Of a stretch of DNA of 64,000 nt, positions 32,020-43,199 are shown one piece after another. Positions within the stretch are counted from its first letter, which is position 1; every line of letters begins with the position of its first letter. The translations under genes and the position numbers were made by a program. This DNA comes from Codonopsis lanceolata. Lineage: Eukaryota > Streptophyta > Magnoliopsida > Asterales > Campanulaceae. The notes below the pieces were generated by a model, which saw nothing but the letters and a program-made list of their open reading frames with translations, did not search any database and had not been told where the DNA came from. The DNA lies in the NCBI GenBank assembly GCA_013146195.2, contig CM028377.1, positions 26,580,428-26,644,427 on the forward strand, read 5' to 3'.

Positions 32020-34764
32020 ATGGCATCTCTTATCCCACACATTATGTTCTTTCTTTCTGTGAGTAAACTCCGAGTTCATTTAGTTATACGCACCCCCTTA
32101 AGTCTCTAGCATTCACTCCATTTCTGCAATATCTATAGATAATGGCATAATGCATTTATTATCTAGAGTAGGCTTCCAACCGTCTTAGGGATTATAATCC
32201 ATAAAATGAATTTTACTTTTTCACGGCTCAACCCACCAATACATGGTGGATCGAGGCATAAGGATTTGTCTTACGAAAAACATACGCATGAAGGTCTTTC
32301 CTAAGCATTTACCTATTATCTTTCTAATCAAACACACGCTGCATTTGAGTGTTTGTTTGCAATTAATATTTATTGTTTATTATCACCTCCGTCTCACAAA
32401 ATAAATTTTCTTTTTTTGTTCGTTATTTTGAACAAAAGTAGAGGGTTTTAGCGTTTATTTTGAGAATAAAATGCTTCCGAATAAAATTTCACGTTATATA
32501 GTCGTAACTTATTCCAACATAAGTAAATTGATAATTCTGTATACAAACTTTTTTTCGAAGCCCTAAAACCCATAAATATTTGTGTATTTACGAATTATTT
32601 ACCCGAAAAATTGCTTTACTAGTGCATATTATTGCTTTAGAAACAGAACTAGTCAGACAATATGTTATTTTACTTATGTATTTGGTTATATAATTGGAAT
32701 TGACTCTTTTATTTTATTTTTTCTTTTAACCCTTTTCAGCTAGTGTTTATGGCAACCCATGTCGCATGTCACGTGCCTTCAGAAGTTTACTGGAAGTCAG
32801 TGTTGCCAAACACTCCCATGCCTAAAGCTCTCAAGGATTTGCTTATTCCTCCTGGTTGGGAGTTCACTATATCTCTCTAAATTCTGTTCATCACTTTCTA
32901 ATGTTTCTTTATTTGGAAGTTGATTTTATCATTTTACCTTAGATTTAATTTTCACTTTAATTGATGAGTTTCGCTTTTTCAAAAGTATCCCTGGACAACA
33001 CACGGTACCCCTAATATTTACAACATCGCCGGTTATCGTTTTTTAAACTGTGTACAAGGTCAAATATGACACTTTTAGAAATTGAGAGTGTATCTTTTTT
33101 CTACAGCTAACACTGCTCTTTACATATCACGTATATCCAACTACTGTAGAAAACACACACACAAACACACAAAAATCTAACAGATTTGTGGTTATCTCTC
33201 CAAAAACAGTTTAGAAATTCTGAAAAAATTGAGAGAAAGTTGCCTGCATCCTAGAATTACTTTTTTTTTTTTTTTTTTTTTTCACCTAAGGGGGGCATGG
33301 GAAGGGATCGAACGACCTCACACTTTGTGAAGACCCATGTCTACCACTGGGCCACCGGGGCGCCTGCATCCTAGAAGAATTCAAGAAATTAAGCTTATAT
33401 TTTCACCTTAAAAATTTAAAGTAATGAACAGATGTGGAGTCTAAATAGCGACAGAAACTGGTATGCTAGGCTAGGCATTCACATCCATATCCTCACGAGT
33501 TCTTAGTACAAATTGATCAACCATTAGCAATGGTTTTAAAAAGAGCCGATTTTTTTTGAAAAATATGATTCCCTCTGTCACAAAATGAGTGTCCTTCTTA
33601 ATTTGTTCATGATCATGAACAAAAAATGAAAATTCATTTTGGAACGGAGAGAGTATCAAAGGACGAATTGCTACAAGAGCTGTCCCTTTTTTGCTACATG
33701 GGATCATTAATAAGGAGTTGTAAAAACATCGTTGATCCAGCTTGCAGATCAAGTAGTCTAGACAGATTGTGAGGTTCTAGATTTAAGTTAGACCAAGATA
33801 CTAAACACAACATACACACACACACACAAATTATGGATTATCATGTTTGTGCCTATCTGCTAAGCCAATTAGTTTTAATTTCTTACAATTGATGTCACTA
33901 AATTTTGCAGAGTGGACAAATATGGTTGGCAAGGGAAAGCCAGTGAATGTTGGGGTAAGCAAAGAGGTGGAAATCATATTCAGATATGGAAAAAAACCCC
34001 CCGGAACAGTGGTTGGCAAGGGAAAGCAGGTCAATGTTGGGGTAAGCAAAACGGAGGAAGTATATGGACATAACCGCCAAACCAATGATCAACTACTCAA
34101 AGATAACCCCAGTGCTACATCCCTTTTCTTTCTCGAGAAGGATATGCAAAATGGCGCCAAAATGAACTTATACTTACCAAAAACAGCTACTCCATCGGCT
34201 ACTTTCTTGCCTCGCCAGACAGCAAACAAAATACCCTTTTCGTCAAACAAATTCCCAGAAACCCTGGCCAATTTTGCAATCAAGCCCACCTCAGAAGAAG
34301 CCCAAATAATGAAGAACACGATCAACGAATGTGAAGAGGCAGCAATCAAAGGAGAGGAGAAGTACTGCGCAACTTCTTTGGAGTCTATGATAGATTTCAG
34401 CACTTCTAAGTTGGGGAAAAACGTTGTGGCAGTTTCGACAGAAGTAAATAAAGCAAACACTAAGCTTCAAGAGTACACTATTGTTGGAGTGAAGAAAATG
34501 GGAACTGATAAAGCTGTCGCTTGCCACAAACAAAACTATGCCTACGCTGTGTTCTATTGTCACAAAACGGTTGATATTAAGGCCTTCATGGTTTCGTTAT
34601 CGGGTGACAATGGTGCTAAGGCTAATGCAGTAGCAGTGTGTCATATCAATACGAAATATTGGGATATAAAGTATTTGGCATTTCAAGTGCTCAAGGTTAA
34701 ACGAGGGACTGTTCCGATTTGCCACTTTCTTCCTCAGGATCATGTCATTTGGCTGCCCAACTAG
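32020..34764 (+). CDS. BURP-domain protein, RD22/USP-like (three exons)
   Basis: Exons 32020-32058, 32740-32854 and 33911-34764 join in frame (donor CT/GTGAGT phase 0; donor G/GTTGGG phase 1; acceptors TTTTCAG and TTTGCAG), giving 335 residues. Residues 1-23 are a hydrophobic signal peptide ending near ATHVACH. A conserved short segment follows (VYWKSVLPNTPMPKALKDLL, about 29-48), then a spacer with two VGKGKxVNVGVSK repeats. The BURP domain runs from SLFFLEKDM at 122 to DHVIWLPN at the C-terminus. It has the diagnostic spacing CH-X10-CH-X25-CH-X25-CH (Cys 256, 268, 295, 322) plus FLPRQTANKIPFSS and CATSLESMIDF. The family is plant-specific and secreted or wall-associated, with several members stress- or ABA-induced; the precise role here is unknown. 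The frame is intact. Both introns are gene-like, and the second holds a SINE and a MITE. Confidence 0.95.
33257..33361 (-). mobile_element. tRNA-derived SINE in BURP intron 2
   Basis: On the minus strand: GGTGGCCCAGTGGTAG (A box), GGTCGTTCGATCCC (B box), CCATGCCCCCCTTAGG, then a long A tail (T run at 33261-33282). The 15-bp target duplication GCCTGCATCCTAGAA is perfect at 33242-33256 and 33362-33376. It is antisense to the gene. Confidence 0.93.
33564..33655. mobile_element. Short Stowaway MITE in BURP intron 2
   Basis: GATTCCCTCTGTCACAAAATG pairs with CATTTTGGAACGGAGAGAGTA, and the centre TTCATGATCATGAA is itself palindromic. The whole 90 bp can fold as one hairpin. Confidence 0.65.
33925..34050 (+). 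repeat. 39-bp coding repeat, two copies, in BURP exon 3
   Basis: 33925-33963 and 34012-34050 differ at only two positions and lie exactly 87 bp (29 codons) apart. They encode VGKGKPVNVGVSK and VGKGKQVNVGVSK. They correspond to the variable repeat region between signal peptide and BURP domain in RD22-like proteins. Confidence 0.9.
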
Positions 34765-35340
34765 TTTCATATGCAGAATTAATGGGTTGAAAATCCCTCC
34801 ATTTCCACAATGTTTGTGTCACTTTTGTGTTGTATTCGCTTGATCTATACTACTCTTATGTTCTGTTATTTCCCTGTAATTTCATTTTGTTCTTCTGTGT
34901 CATGTTAATTGTTACCGCTTGAAAGTCTATCCCTCAAGGGAAAGTAAAACATGTATAATATAATAATATATCTCTTTTTATCTACAATACTGTGAATTGT
35001 TTCTTCCAAATTAATATATAAACAAGAAATGTCTTACATTTAAGGGACCAAAATATTTTATGAATCTAAAAATGATTTTTTTTTTTTACTTTTTAAAATC
35101 TCTATATCTATAAGTTAATGGGTAGTTTCTTACAAATTAAAAATGGAGAAGCCAATGGAGAGACGTGATTAATTGTGAGAGGCATATACAAGGGAGGTTT
35201 GGGAGGAGCGATGGAGGCGAAACCACCTTTTAATAGGTCGGAGAGGTGAAAGATTTCTCAGAGGAGCTCGTTGTAGAGGATGGTATCCATTTGGTGAATT
35301 TTGAAGAAAACAAATTTGACGTTCATTAGTTTGTAGTTTA
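34765..35340. other. BURP 3' region and spacer
   Basis: The BURP stop is followed by AT-rich sequence with several AATAAT/TATAAT-type strings suitable for polyadenylation (34955-34970). 35150-35340 is GA-richer but has no supportable gene. The last bases before 35346 (AGATG, 35341-35345) are the target duplication of the next LTR. Confidence 0.45.
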
Positions 35341-35345
35341 AGATG

Positions 35346-37355
35346 TGACGAGTCTAAGATTTCCACGAATTTCTTAGGGAATTTTTTTTCTATTTGGTTA
35401 TATTTTTGAGTTAATTATGCCTTGAAAATATTATTATTTGTGTATTTGTGTTTAATGTAGGTTTTCATGCATAATCAAGTTTTTATATGATATTTAGCAT
35501 GAAGTTCAAGGCAATTCCAGGTTGCAAAGTTGGGCTTTGAATTATTTGGATAAATTAAGTCTGTTAAAGTCCGTTAAGAGTCCAAGACAAGGAAGAGCTA
35601 ACAGAGGCTAACCAAGGAGTAACTGGGCTAACAGAGGACTTGTTGGAAAGACTTGGGCAGGGAAGGACCCACGGCGCGCATCCCATAATATTTAAAGGCA
35701 CCGGAGTAACTTCCAGAACTCCAGGGGAGCACGGCGCCAAAGCTGAAACTCATCCCTGCGTTGTCGCCTAGCAGCCGTGCCACGTCACCGTATGGACCCC
35801 GCCTTATCCACAAGCCTTGACCCGCGTGACTCATCTCTGGACCCAAGTCAGACCCGACCTAATTCACTTCACCTACCCGCGTCCCAGCCCTTTTCCTCTC
35901 AACCACCAGCTCGTTTCTCCCAGGGGTAACCCGCGCTTCCTTCCTTGGATTACCTGCTGACCCTGCCGCGACCCAGCTTAATTTTCTTTCCCAAATTTGT
36001 CCCCCAATTCCTCCTTGTTTTCTCGAAATTGGCCCTACTGCATGTAGACGCAGGACTCCAATTGTTTTCATTTTTAAACCCAACAGCCTCCATTCAAAAG
36101 AAAAAGTCCCCATTTTCGGGACATTGCTCCCAAAATGGGGCACAAGACCCATTTTCTCACCAAATCTTTGAAGATTGATCTCTTTTAAAGGTTTGGACCT
36201 TCAAATCAAGATCCAAGGATGCATCTACAAGAGATTTCAACTCCGGACTCGTGATTCTTCGGTTTAATTCTTTCAACTTATCTTTTGAGATATTTGTTGT
36301 ATTTTATTGGGTTGAATATCTTGTATATTGTGGAATTGGTTTGTGCTTAATTTATCTATGAGATGCAATTATTTTTCTGTCAAATGTAGTAATTTAATTT
36401 AATCTATATATTTATTTAGTACACATTCATGTTTGGTTATTATTTTGTGGGTTTAATGCTTTTAGTTAATTAACCATTAATTAAATGATTTTAGAAATAT
36501 TTAGGATCTGCGAGAGCTACCTTTATATTTCGGACCAATCAATTAAATAGTTTGTCTTTTGTGACACGCGATCGAACCACCTTAGCCATTCACGAGGTCG
36601 GGGAGGTTAGGGTTGACTATAAGATGCGAAAGCCCGTAGTTAACCAATTTTGTTTGTTCTCGGCTACCAATATGATTTGTAAAAAATAGAGAGAATTTCT
36701 TTTTGCGAAGTATTACCAATGTGCTTGGTTATTATTGTGTGCTCTTCATGTTTTTGATGGCGTAGCGAACCATTAGATGATCACTAGAATTATAAGATAA
36801 GATGCGAGAGCCCGTCCTATTAATTTCGAAAATCACAATAATTGTTTGCTTTACGTGAGATCGAGAGGAGATCGTGCGTAGATAGTCATTGGGTGCTGGT
36901 TTTGATATGCAGCTACTTTCTCCTATGTTATAAGATACGAGAGCCCATAACTAGGAGTTGTAGCTAGATTTGCTATAAGACGCGAGAGCCTGTAGTGAAT
37001 ATTATAGTGCGTCCGATTACCAAGACTTGAGTTAAAGAAAAGTAGAAAGATGATTAATTTAAACACCGGCTAGGCTAGAAATATTGCACTCCTATCTTTT
37101 TATCTTAATTTGTTGTTGCCAAACCACTTCCGAGTTAGTTTAGATTTATTTGCTTTCTTAGATTTTTTAAAATATATTTTTAGATTTTAATTCATTTTCT
37201 TTTCGCTCAAATATAATTAGTTAGCCTAATTTTGATATTTAAGCTGGAGTGAGAATTGTGTACATTCTCTGTGAGATCAATATCCATACTTAGGTACATT
37301 TTATTGCTTGATACGACCGGGTATTCTTGCCCGAGTTGCATTTTTGCGCGTATCA
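35346..37355 (-). mobile_element. Solo LTR, family A, with AGATG target duplication
   Basis: 2010 bp from TGACGAGTCT to GCGTATCA, flanked by AGATG at 35341-35345 and 37356-37360. Its complement matches the plus-strand copy at 56559-60441 (minus the LINE) end to end, including both termini. No gag, pol or primer site adjoins, so it is a solo LTR left by unequal recombination, or a non-coding element with LTR-like ends. Orientation is relative to the copy at 56559. The GC-richer centre (35640-35960) gives several spurious frames. Confidence 0.85.
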
Positions 37356-37360
37356 AGATG

Positions 37361-37538
37361 ACAACATTTAAAGTTTAAGATATATTGTTGTTGACATGCA
37401 TATGAAATGAAATCGACAAGACAAGAGAGAAAAAAATGAATATATAAGGGTTTTATTTCGATGAAAATATACAATAGACTGATTACACAGAGGTGAAAGT
37501 CAGTTGAGCATTTTGAAACACAAAAGACAACAAATAGC

Positions 37539-37606
<68 letters not shown>

Positions 37607-38399
37607 CTTGATATATTGCTAAAAATGAAGAATTTTTTTCTTGAGAAGAACAATTGTGTGAATAATAAGAATAATCAACCTTAGATCTTGAGGTAATTCT
37701 TCTAATATACTTCAAATTTATTATAGTGAAATTTGGGCAGACATTAATTACTAGACATCTATGGATTTTGTTTTAACTATAATAATAAATTTGTTGGTGC
37801 GTATTGATATATATTAAGCAAATCGAGGGCGTGCTTACTACCTATTAGTGAACAAGCTAAGACAAATGAGTTAAGAAAAAAGATCTATAATTTCAACAAA
37901 ATGAAGAAAAAATTGAGAACCAATCTATGCATTTTATTGGAGAAAAAGCTAAAATCTACAATTTGTCCTCTTAAATTTTGACTACTACAAGTAACCTTAA
38001 AAACTAACGTATTGTTTTCACAAAAACCGCAACTGAGTTAGTAAAGTAATTGTTGTCATGTAGAATTTTCAATGTAGACCTTTTATGTTAAAAAATGTAT
38101 AGAACCCGACCCTTATGTTATATATTAACATGAAAGTAATGATGTTGTCTTCATTTATTTTATTTCGTAATATATCAATATACATTTTTATAAAAATAAA
38201 TAAAAAATATATTTTAATCTATTATCTTCTACTTAACGATACTATGAATATTAACAGATTTTAAACCAATTAGGTCACTTAGTTTGGAATTAAGATTTCC
38301 ATTTAGTTTTATGTTTGTATGAAAAAGAAATAAAATGAATGAGTTTTTTTTTTAATTATTAGATCTCAAAAGCTTTAGTTTTTCCCCTAATGTATGATA
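37361..38399. other. Spacer with GA microsatellite
   Basis: No gene found. It contains the GA repeat at 37543-37604 and otherwise unremarkable AT-rich DNA up to the probable LTR start at 38400. Confidence 0.45.
37543..37604. repeat. (GA)31 microsatellite
   Basis: A perfect dinucleotide run of 62 bp. The Ser-Leu frame across it is a by-product of the repeat. Confidence 0.97.
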
Positions 38400-38663
38400 T
38401 GTTGGGAACAATATGATTCGATTACATTGGCAACAGGCCAAAGCAATCGCATTGAGAACTGGTCGCATCCTAGGACAAAGCGATATCATTAAATTGGGAG
38501 AAATCTGTAGAATGTTTCTGTGGTCAATGCGGTCTCTCTCAGGACGGAATGCGACCGCATCCATTGACAAAGCAGTTGCATCGCATAGAGCAATGCGACC
38601 ACATTCGTGCAACATATTGGTTTCTCATGTTTCCTTGTTTATTTAGTTTAGGGTGTATTGTAT

Positions 38664-38739
<76 letters not shown>

Positions 38740-38894
38740 CCCTAGAGTGTGTAAAATAATGACGTAATAAAATTTCAAGAGTCCGTTGGCCCCTATCTCT
38801 CTCTCTTTCTCTCTTTTCTCTCTCTCTTTATTATGTGATTGATCTTGCTATTACTCTGTTAATTGTTAATTTGCAAAGTCTTCCGTTGTGTACA
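38400..38894 (+). repeat. Probable 5' LTR of the old copia element
   Basis: The right end TTGTGTACA at 38894 is set by the primer site five bases later. The left end is proposed at TGTTGGGAAC, giving 495 bp, but no second LTR is available for comparison. A (TA)36 tract occupies its middle. Confidence 0.5.
38667..38738. repeat. (TA)36 microsatellite
   Basis: A perfect 72-bp dinucleotide run. Tyr-Ile frames on both strands across it are artefacts. Confidence 0.97.
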
Positions 38895-38899
38895 AGAAC

Positions 38900-38911
38900 T
38901 GGTATCAGAGC
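38900..38911 (+). other. Primer binding site, initiator tRNA-Met
   Basis: TGGTATCAGAGC is the classic plant copia primer site, complementary to the 3' end of initiator tRNA-Met. The ATG of gag follows 10 bases later. Confidence 0.93.
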
Positions 38912-38921
38912 ATTTGTCAAC

Positions 38922-39860
38922 ATGTCTATTTTAGGAGTAGGTACGTCTCTTTCCAAACATGATGTTCAGAAGTTCGATGGAACGGGAATTTCACGTTATG
39001 GCAGACACGGGTTAAGGATGTTCAGGTACATGCTAGTTTAGGGAAGGTTCTTCGAAACAAAATAAGACCCGAAGATGTAAAGGAATATGATTGGAAGGAA
39101 CTTCAATGGAGGGTCTCTACAATTCGTTTGTGCCTAGCAGACGAATTGGTGTATCATGTTATTGACGAGGAGTTAGGCACAGGCGTGTGAAGTTTTGGAG
39201 GCAGAGTATATGTCAAAATCCTTGTCAAATAAGTTGTATCTTAAGCAAAGGTTGTATGTGGTTAAGATGGTGGTAGAGGTGCTGATCTTAACGCTCACAT
39301 CAATGTTTTGAGCAAATCATTAATGATTTGCTATGGGTGGATATGAAGTTTGAGGAAGAAGAGAAGACGTTAATGTTGTTAAACCCATTGCCATCTTCTA
39401 CAACGTATGAAAACCTTGTGACTAATTTGACATGGGGGAAGGACACTTTTGAGTTAGGGAATGTTATATAGGCTCTCTTAACGTTTCACCAACGAAAGAA
39501 AACTGTAGATGACCTTGTAGGAAAAGGGATGTATGTGAAGGATAATGAGTATGGGAGGACACAATTCCAAGACAACTCAAAGAATCAGAATTCCCAGTCT
39601 CAGTCAAAGAAAAAGTACAAGGGGAATTGCTTCAAGTATGGGAAAAGGGGCACAAGAGACAGGATTATCTGGAGAAAGGAAATAATGGTATTGGTTCATC
39701 GAAGTCAACTAATGTAGTAATGGATGGTTCAGATGATGAGAACGGTGATATGCTCTCTATTTCAACAACAGTGGATCACTTTGCAAATTACTGGATTCTA
39801 GATTTAGCATGTTCATTTCACTTAACGTCCAATCGTGATTGGTTTCACACCTACATGTAA
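38922..39860 (+). pseudogene. copia gag and protease remnants
   Basis: The gag frame starts MSILGVGTSLSKHDVQKFDG, then shifts near 39000 and continues as TRVKDVQVHASLGKVLRNKI. Further stops occur at 39187 and about 39470. The zinc knuckle is damaged: in one frame CFKYGKRGTRDR, in the other LQVWEKGHKRQD. The protease block reads NYWILDLACSFHLTSNRDWF near 39785, with Leu-Ala where family members have Ser-Gly after the catalytic Asp. The product would not be active. Confidence 0.85.
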
Positions 39861-41640
39861 TTTTGGTGTAGTTACAATGGGTAATGGTGTATCGTGTAAA
39901 ATAGATGGCATATGTACTATAAGAATTAAAATGTTTGATGGTGTGGTAAGAACGTTGTGTGAAGTACGACATGTCCCAGAAGTCTCCAAAAATATGATTT
40001 CATTGGGCGCTTTAGACTGTAACGGCTGTAGTTATATGTCTAAAGATGGTATGATGAGAATTAGTAAGGGTGAATTGGTGGTAGAGTTGTCAAACGGGTC
40101 GGGCTGGGCCGACTCCCAACAAGCCTGTCGGGTCTAGCTCAACATCGGGCTGTACCGAGCCTATGATGTATCGGGCCTCACAAAACTCAAGCCCAACCCA
40201 TATCAACTTCGGGCTTATGGGCCACAAAACTATTGATTTTTCTCTAAGAAATGTACACAAAACCATCTCATGTAATGTATCAAATCGATTCCTTTAAGTA
40301 ATATTTACAACTAGCCTTTAAAAGGCCACTATCATAAAAAAAGTTGACGATTTTCAATAAAGAAAAGAAAAATCATTGTTGAAGTATATATGATATAAAA
40401 TTCATCGGTTTAAATAGTGTTCCTAATCCTAGTGGATGTAAGTCCAGGTAATCCAGAGGTTTATCCACTGCCTCTTGGTCACCGAGAATTCAATAAGTAT
40501 CACCAAGGGGCTGAATTTTTAAGAGAGATTCTCCAAGAGACAAGAAACAAATGTATGCAGTATACCAATAATAACTAAAATTGTCTCGCATTTGTGCCAC
40601 TGAACAAAAAAGTATCTCTAATTACTAATCAGTAATCATAAATCAATCATCCCATTTGCTCCCAAATCTCTCTAAGCCAGTTTAAATCCACAATATGTCT
40701 AGCCGTCTAGGTATAGAGACTAAGAGAGAGAAAGAGAGAGAGAGACTGAGAGAGGGAGAGAGCCTAAAAAGTAGAGCCATGTCGGTGCGATGACAGAGGT
40801 TGCACTTTCAACACCATGAGGACTGAGGAGTACCAAGTGGCGACTGACGAGTGCTGGAGGAGGGAGACGAGTGACTAAGGACTGGAGTGAGGAGGCGGAT
40901 TTGTCGGTGGATCAAGGGGTTAGGGTTTTGACAATGGCAGTGGAGGTGAGGTCTGACGAGAAGAGAGAGATCAATTTTTTTTACAGAGTCACAGAGAGGA
41001 AAATGAGTACCGAGCTGGGGAAGGGAAATCTAGAACGGGATAGCCAACAACAGATAATTAGCGATAGGATTTTTTTTTTACTTTTTAGTAATTATTTTTC
41101 TATTTTATTATTATTATTGGGTAGGACCAAAAAGGCCCTGTTTTTTTGGGCCTTCTAATTTCAAGCCCATGCCCATGAAAAATCGAGTGGACTGGACTGA
41201 GGCTATGGGCGGGGCTCAATTTTGACAACTCTAATTGGTGGTGGTGAAGGGTGAGAGGGGATCTAAAAACATCTATAGGTTGCCTAGTAGCACTGATGTA
41301 TGTGAAGTTAGTTCTGTTGAGTTTGAGCCTGAAGTAGGTGATGCTTCTACTCTTTGGCCCATGAGACTAGGTCACATAAGGGAAATGGGTATGATGGAGC
41401 TTCATAGGAGGAAACTATTGAAAGATGTTAAAGCTTGCAAGCTTGATTTCTGCAAGTACTGTGTTCTTAGAATGCAAAACAAAGTTGAATTCAAGACGGC
41501 TAAACACACAACATAGGGAATCCTTTACTACATAAATTTTGATGTTTGGGGACCTGTCAGAACATATCAAAAGGTGGATCGACATTTGCACTTCATAACA
41601 TTTCTTGATGAATTTTTGAAAAAGGTTTGGGTTTACTTCA
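39861..41640 (+). pseudogene. copia integrase N-terminal half (interrupted by hAT MITE)
   Basis: VTMGNGVSCKIDGICTIRIK and RHVPEVSKNMISLGALDCNG are the conserved linker after protease. The MITE at 40082-41233 follows. Then come the GAG-pre-integrase (LWPMRLGHIREMGMMELHRR, CKLDFCKYCVLRMQNKVEF) and the start of the catalytic core (INFDVWGPVRTYQ, FITFLDEFLKKVWVYF). It stops at 41640, where the 14-kb element begins, and resumes at 55618. Confidence 0.87.
40082..41233. mobile_element. hAT-like non-autonomous element with 8-bp duplication
   Basis: It begins TAGAGTTGTCAAACGGGTCG and ends with the complement of TAGAGTTGTCAAAA. The 8-bp target duplication ATTGGTGG is perfect at 40074-40081 and 41234-41241. 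The 1152-bp interior contains GGGCC/GGCCC-rich ends and a GAGAGA tract near 40725-40765, with no transposase. Confidence 0.9.
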
Positions 41641-42836
41641 TGTTGGTCCCAAATAGGCTCAATCTAGGCTAGAAGAGGGATTGAATAGTCTAGATGTACT
41701 TTTAAAATTGCTTTAAAATATTTTTTAAGTGTTTTCTCCTTTTGAAACTTAACTAACTCTTAGTGGGAGTTAGGGTAGCAAAATTATGAAGATAAACTTC
41801 AAACAAAACAATGCGCGAGGATGTAGAAGTGGTTCGTACTTTAAAAAGTACTACGTCTACTACCAAAGTGGTTAGCTTTCGATTTTGAAAGGTTCATTTG
41901 TTTATCCACTAGGTGAGAAAGATAAATCTCTAATGGATCGTGTACAAAATAGTTTTTCAACCAGTGTTTAATGATGAGAGAAACAATCAATGAATAATTA
42001 TTCTCTCAAGTGCTGAAGTAAAGAATAGTTAATAGTAAACAAGAAGCTGATAATGAATCATGACAGTTAGATCTGCAGCTTCAGGAAGTTTGTTGAAGTG
42101 TTAGTTCTTGTCCTTTGATCTCTTGAGTGCTTGAGTATTGTAGATGAAAGTTGAGCATTAAATGCGTAAGTGATGTGTTTTTTTTTCCGGATCTTCAAGG
42201 CTTGAATATATACTTAGGGAGATCTCTATGACCGTTGGATTTGAAGAAATGGAGGGAGGTTGTCCATGTTATAATGCATTTAATGCATTCGTCGCTTTGA
42301 GGAATGAATGCGGTGAGACTGTTATCAGAGAGGCAGTGCTTTAGAGCCTCATACCAAACAGAATAATTTTGCAGCTTGTAGGTGTTACATCTTGAAAGTC
42401 TTATTAGCCAAAAGAGGTAATGTTTTCAGACTTCATGATTCATACAACATAGTGGACATATAGTATGTACAGCTGTCTCTAGTCAGATAAGGACATGGTT
42501 GACCTTTTGGGGGAAATTCTGATAAATGAAATTTGAATATTATTTGACTAGATATCAAAAATATCTAGATCAAATAATATATAATCTAAATCCATGTGTT
42601 TGGTTGAGCTTCATTCTTGAACAGAGCAGACTTGGAAGTCTGCTGGTGATATGTGCTTTCAGGGCTGCTGTTAAAGCCTGCTGGTCCGCGTTTAGGAGAA
42701 ACTAACACTAAACTATTCTATTACAACCTTTATTCTAAAGACAGTTGCCACACTAACCGGTACGCAGACCTTTTAGCCACTATACAATAGAATTAGAGGA
42801 TGACTCAACCAAATCTAGAGCCTATGAGGGTTAACA
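41641..42836 (-). repeat. 3' LTR of the Sirevirus-like element
   Basis: 1196 bp, matching 54396-55617 throughout with clearly more differences than the Tat LTR pair. An internal gap near 41800 corresponds to about 25 bp present at 54560-54590. Confidence 0.92.
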
Positions 42837-42852
42837 ATTAATCTCCTCCTAT
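42837..42852 (-). other. Polypurine tract
   Basis: The minus strand reads ATAGGAGGAGATTAAT immediately before the 3' LTR start TGTTAACCC, as expected for second-strand priming. Confidence 0.7.
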
Positions 42853-43199
42853 TTGGTTGATGTCTCATCTCAGCTACTAGTAGACTTTGAACATGCACTG
42901 CGATAATAAATATAATAGTAGACATGCCTCTCTGAACAGTAGTCTTAGTAGAGAGATAACTAGTCTAAGTACTTACAAGGTAAGGAAATGAATAACAAGT
43001 ACAAAGACCAGTAGAGATTAAACTTCACAACATAACAAGTTATAAGCAATTTAAGGATTTAAACACTAAGTTTAAATAAGGACATGATAAGTAAATAAAC
43101 AGATATAAACACATCATGATCCAAAAATATATTACTTCTGTAAGTTAAACAAGCTGTTTAACATCAGAGTTTTTACGACAGCAGAGTTGAACCATAAAG

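Noticed and set aside
33257..33361. Possible tRNA on the minus strand
   Set aside because: Same reasoning: poly-A tail and 15-bp duplications, no acceptor stem.
33847..34764. Single-exon BURP protein starting at the ATG at 33847
   Set aside because: That start is in intron sequence; splicing from 33911 gives the signal peptide and conserved N-terminal segment in frame.
35859..36178. Opposing ORFs of 77-97 codons
   Set aside because: Both are inside the family A LTR, lack any domain and lie in its GC-rich segment.
37500..37715. Ser-Leu repeat ORF
   Set aside because: Translation of the (GA)31 microsatellite.
38539..38778. Tyr-Ile repeat ORFs on both strands
   Set aside because: Translation of the (TA)36 microsatellite.
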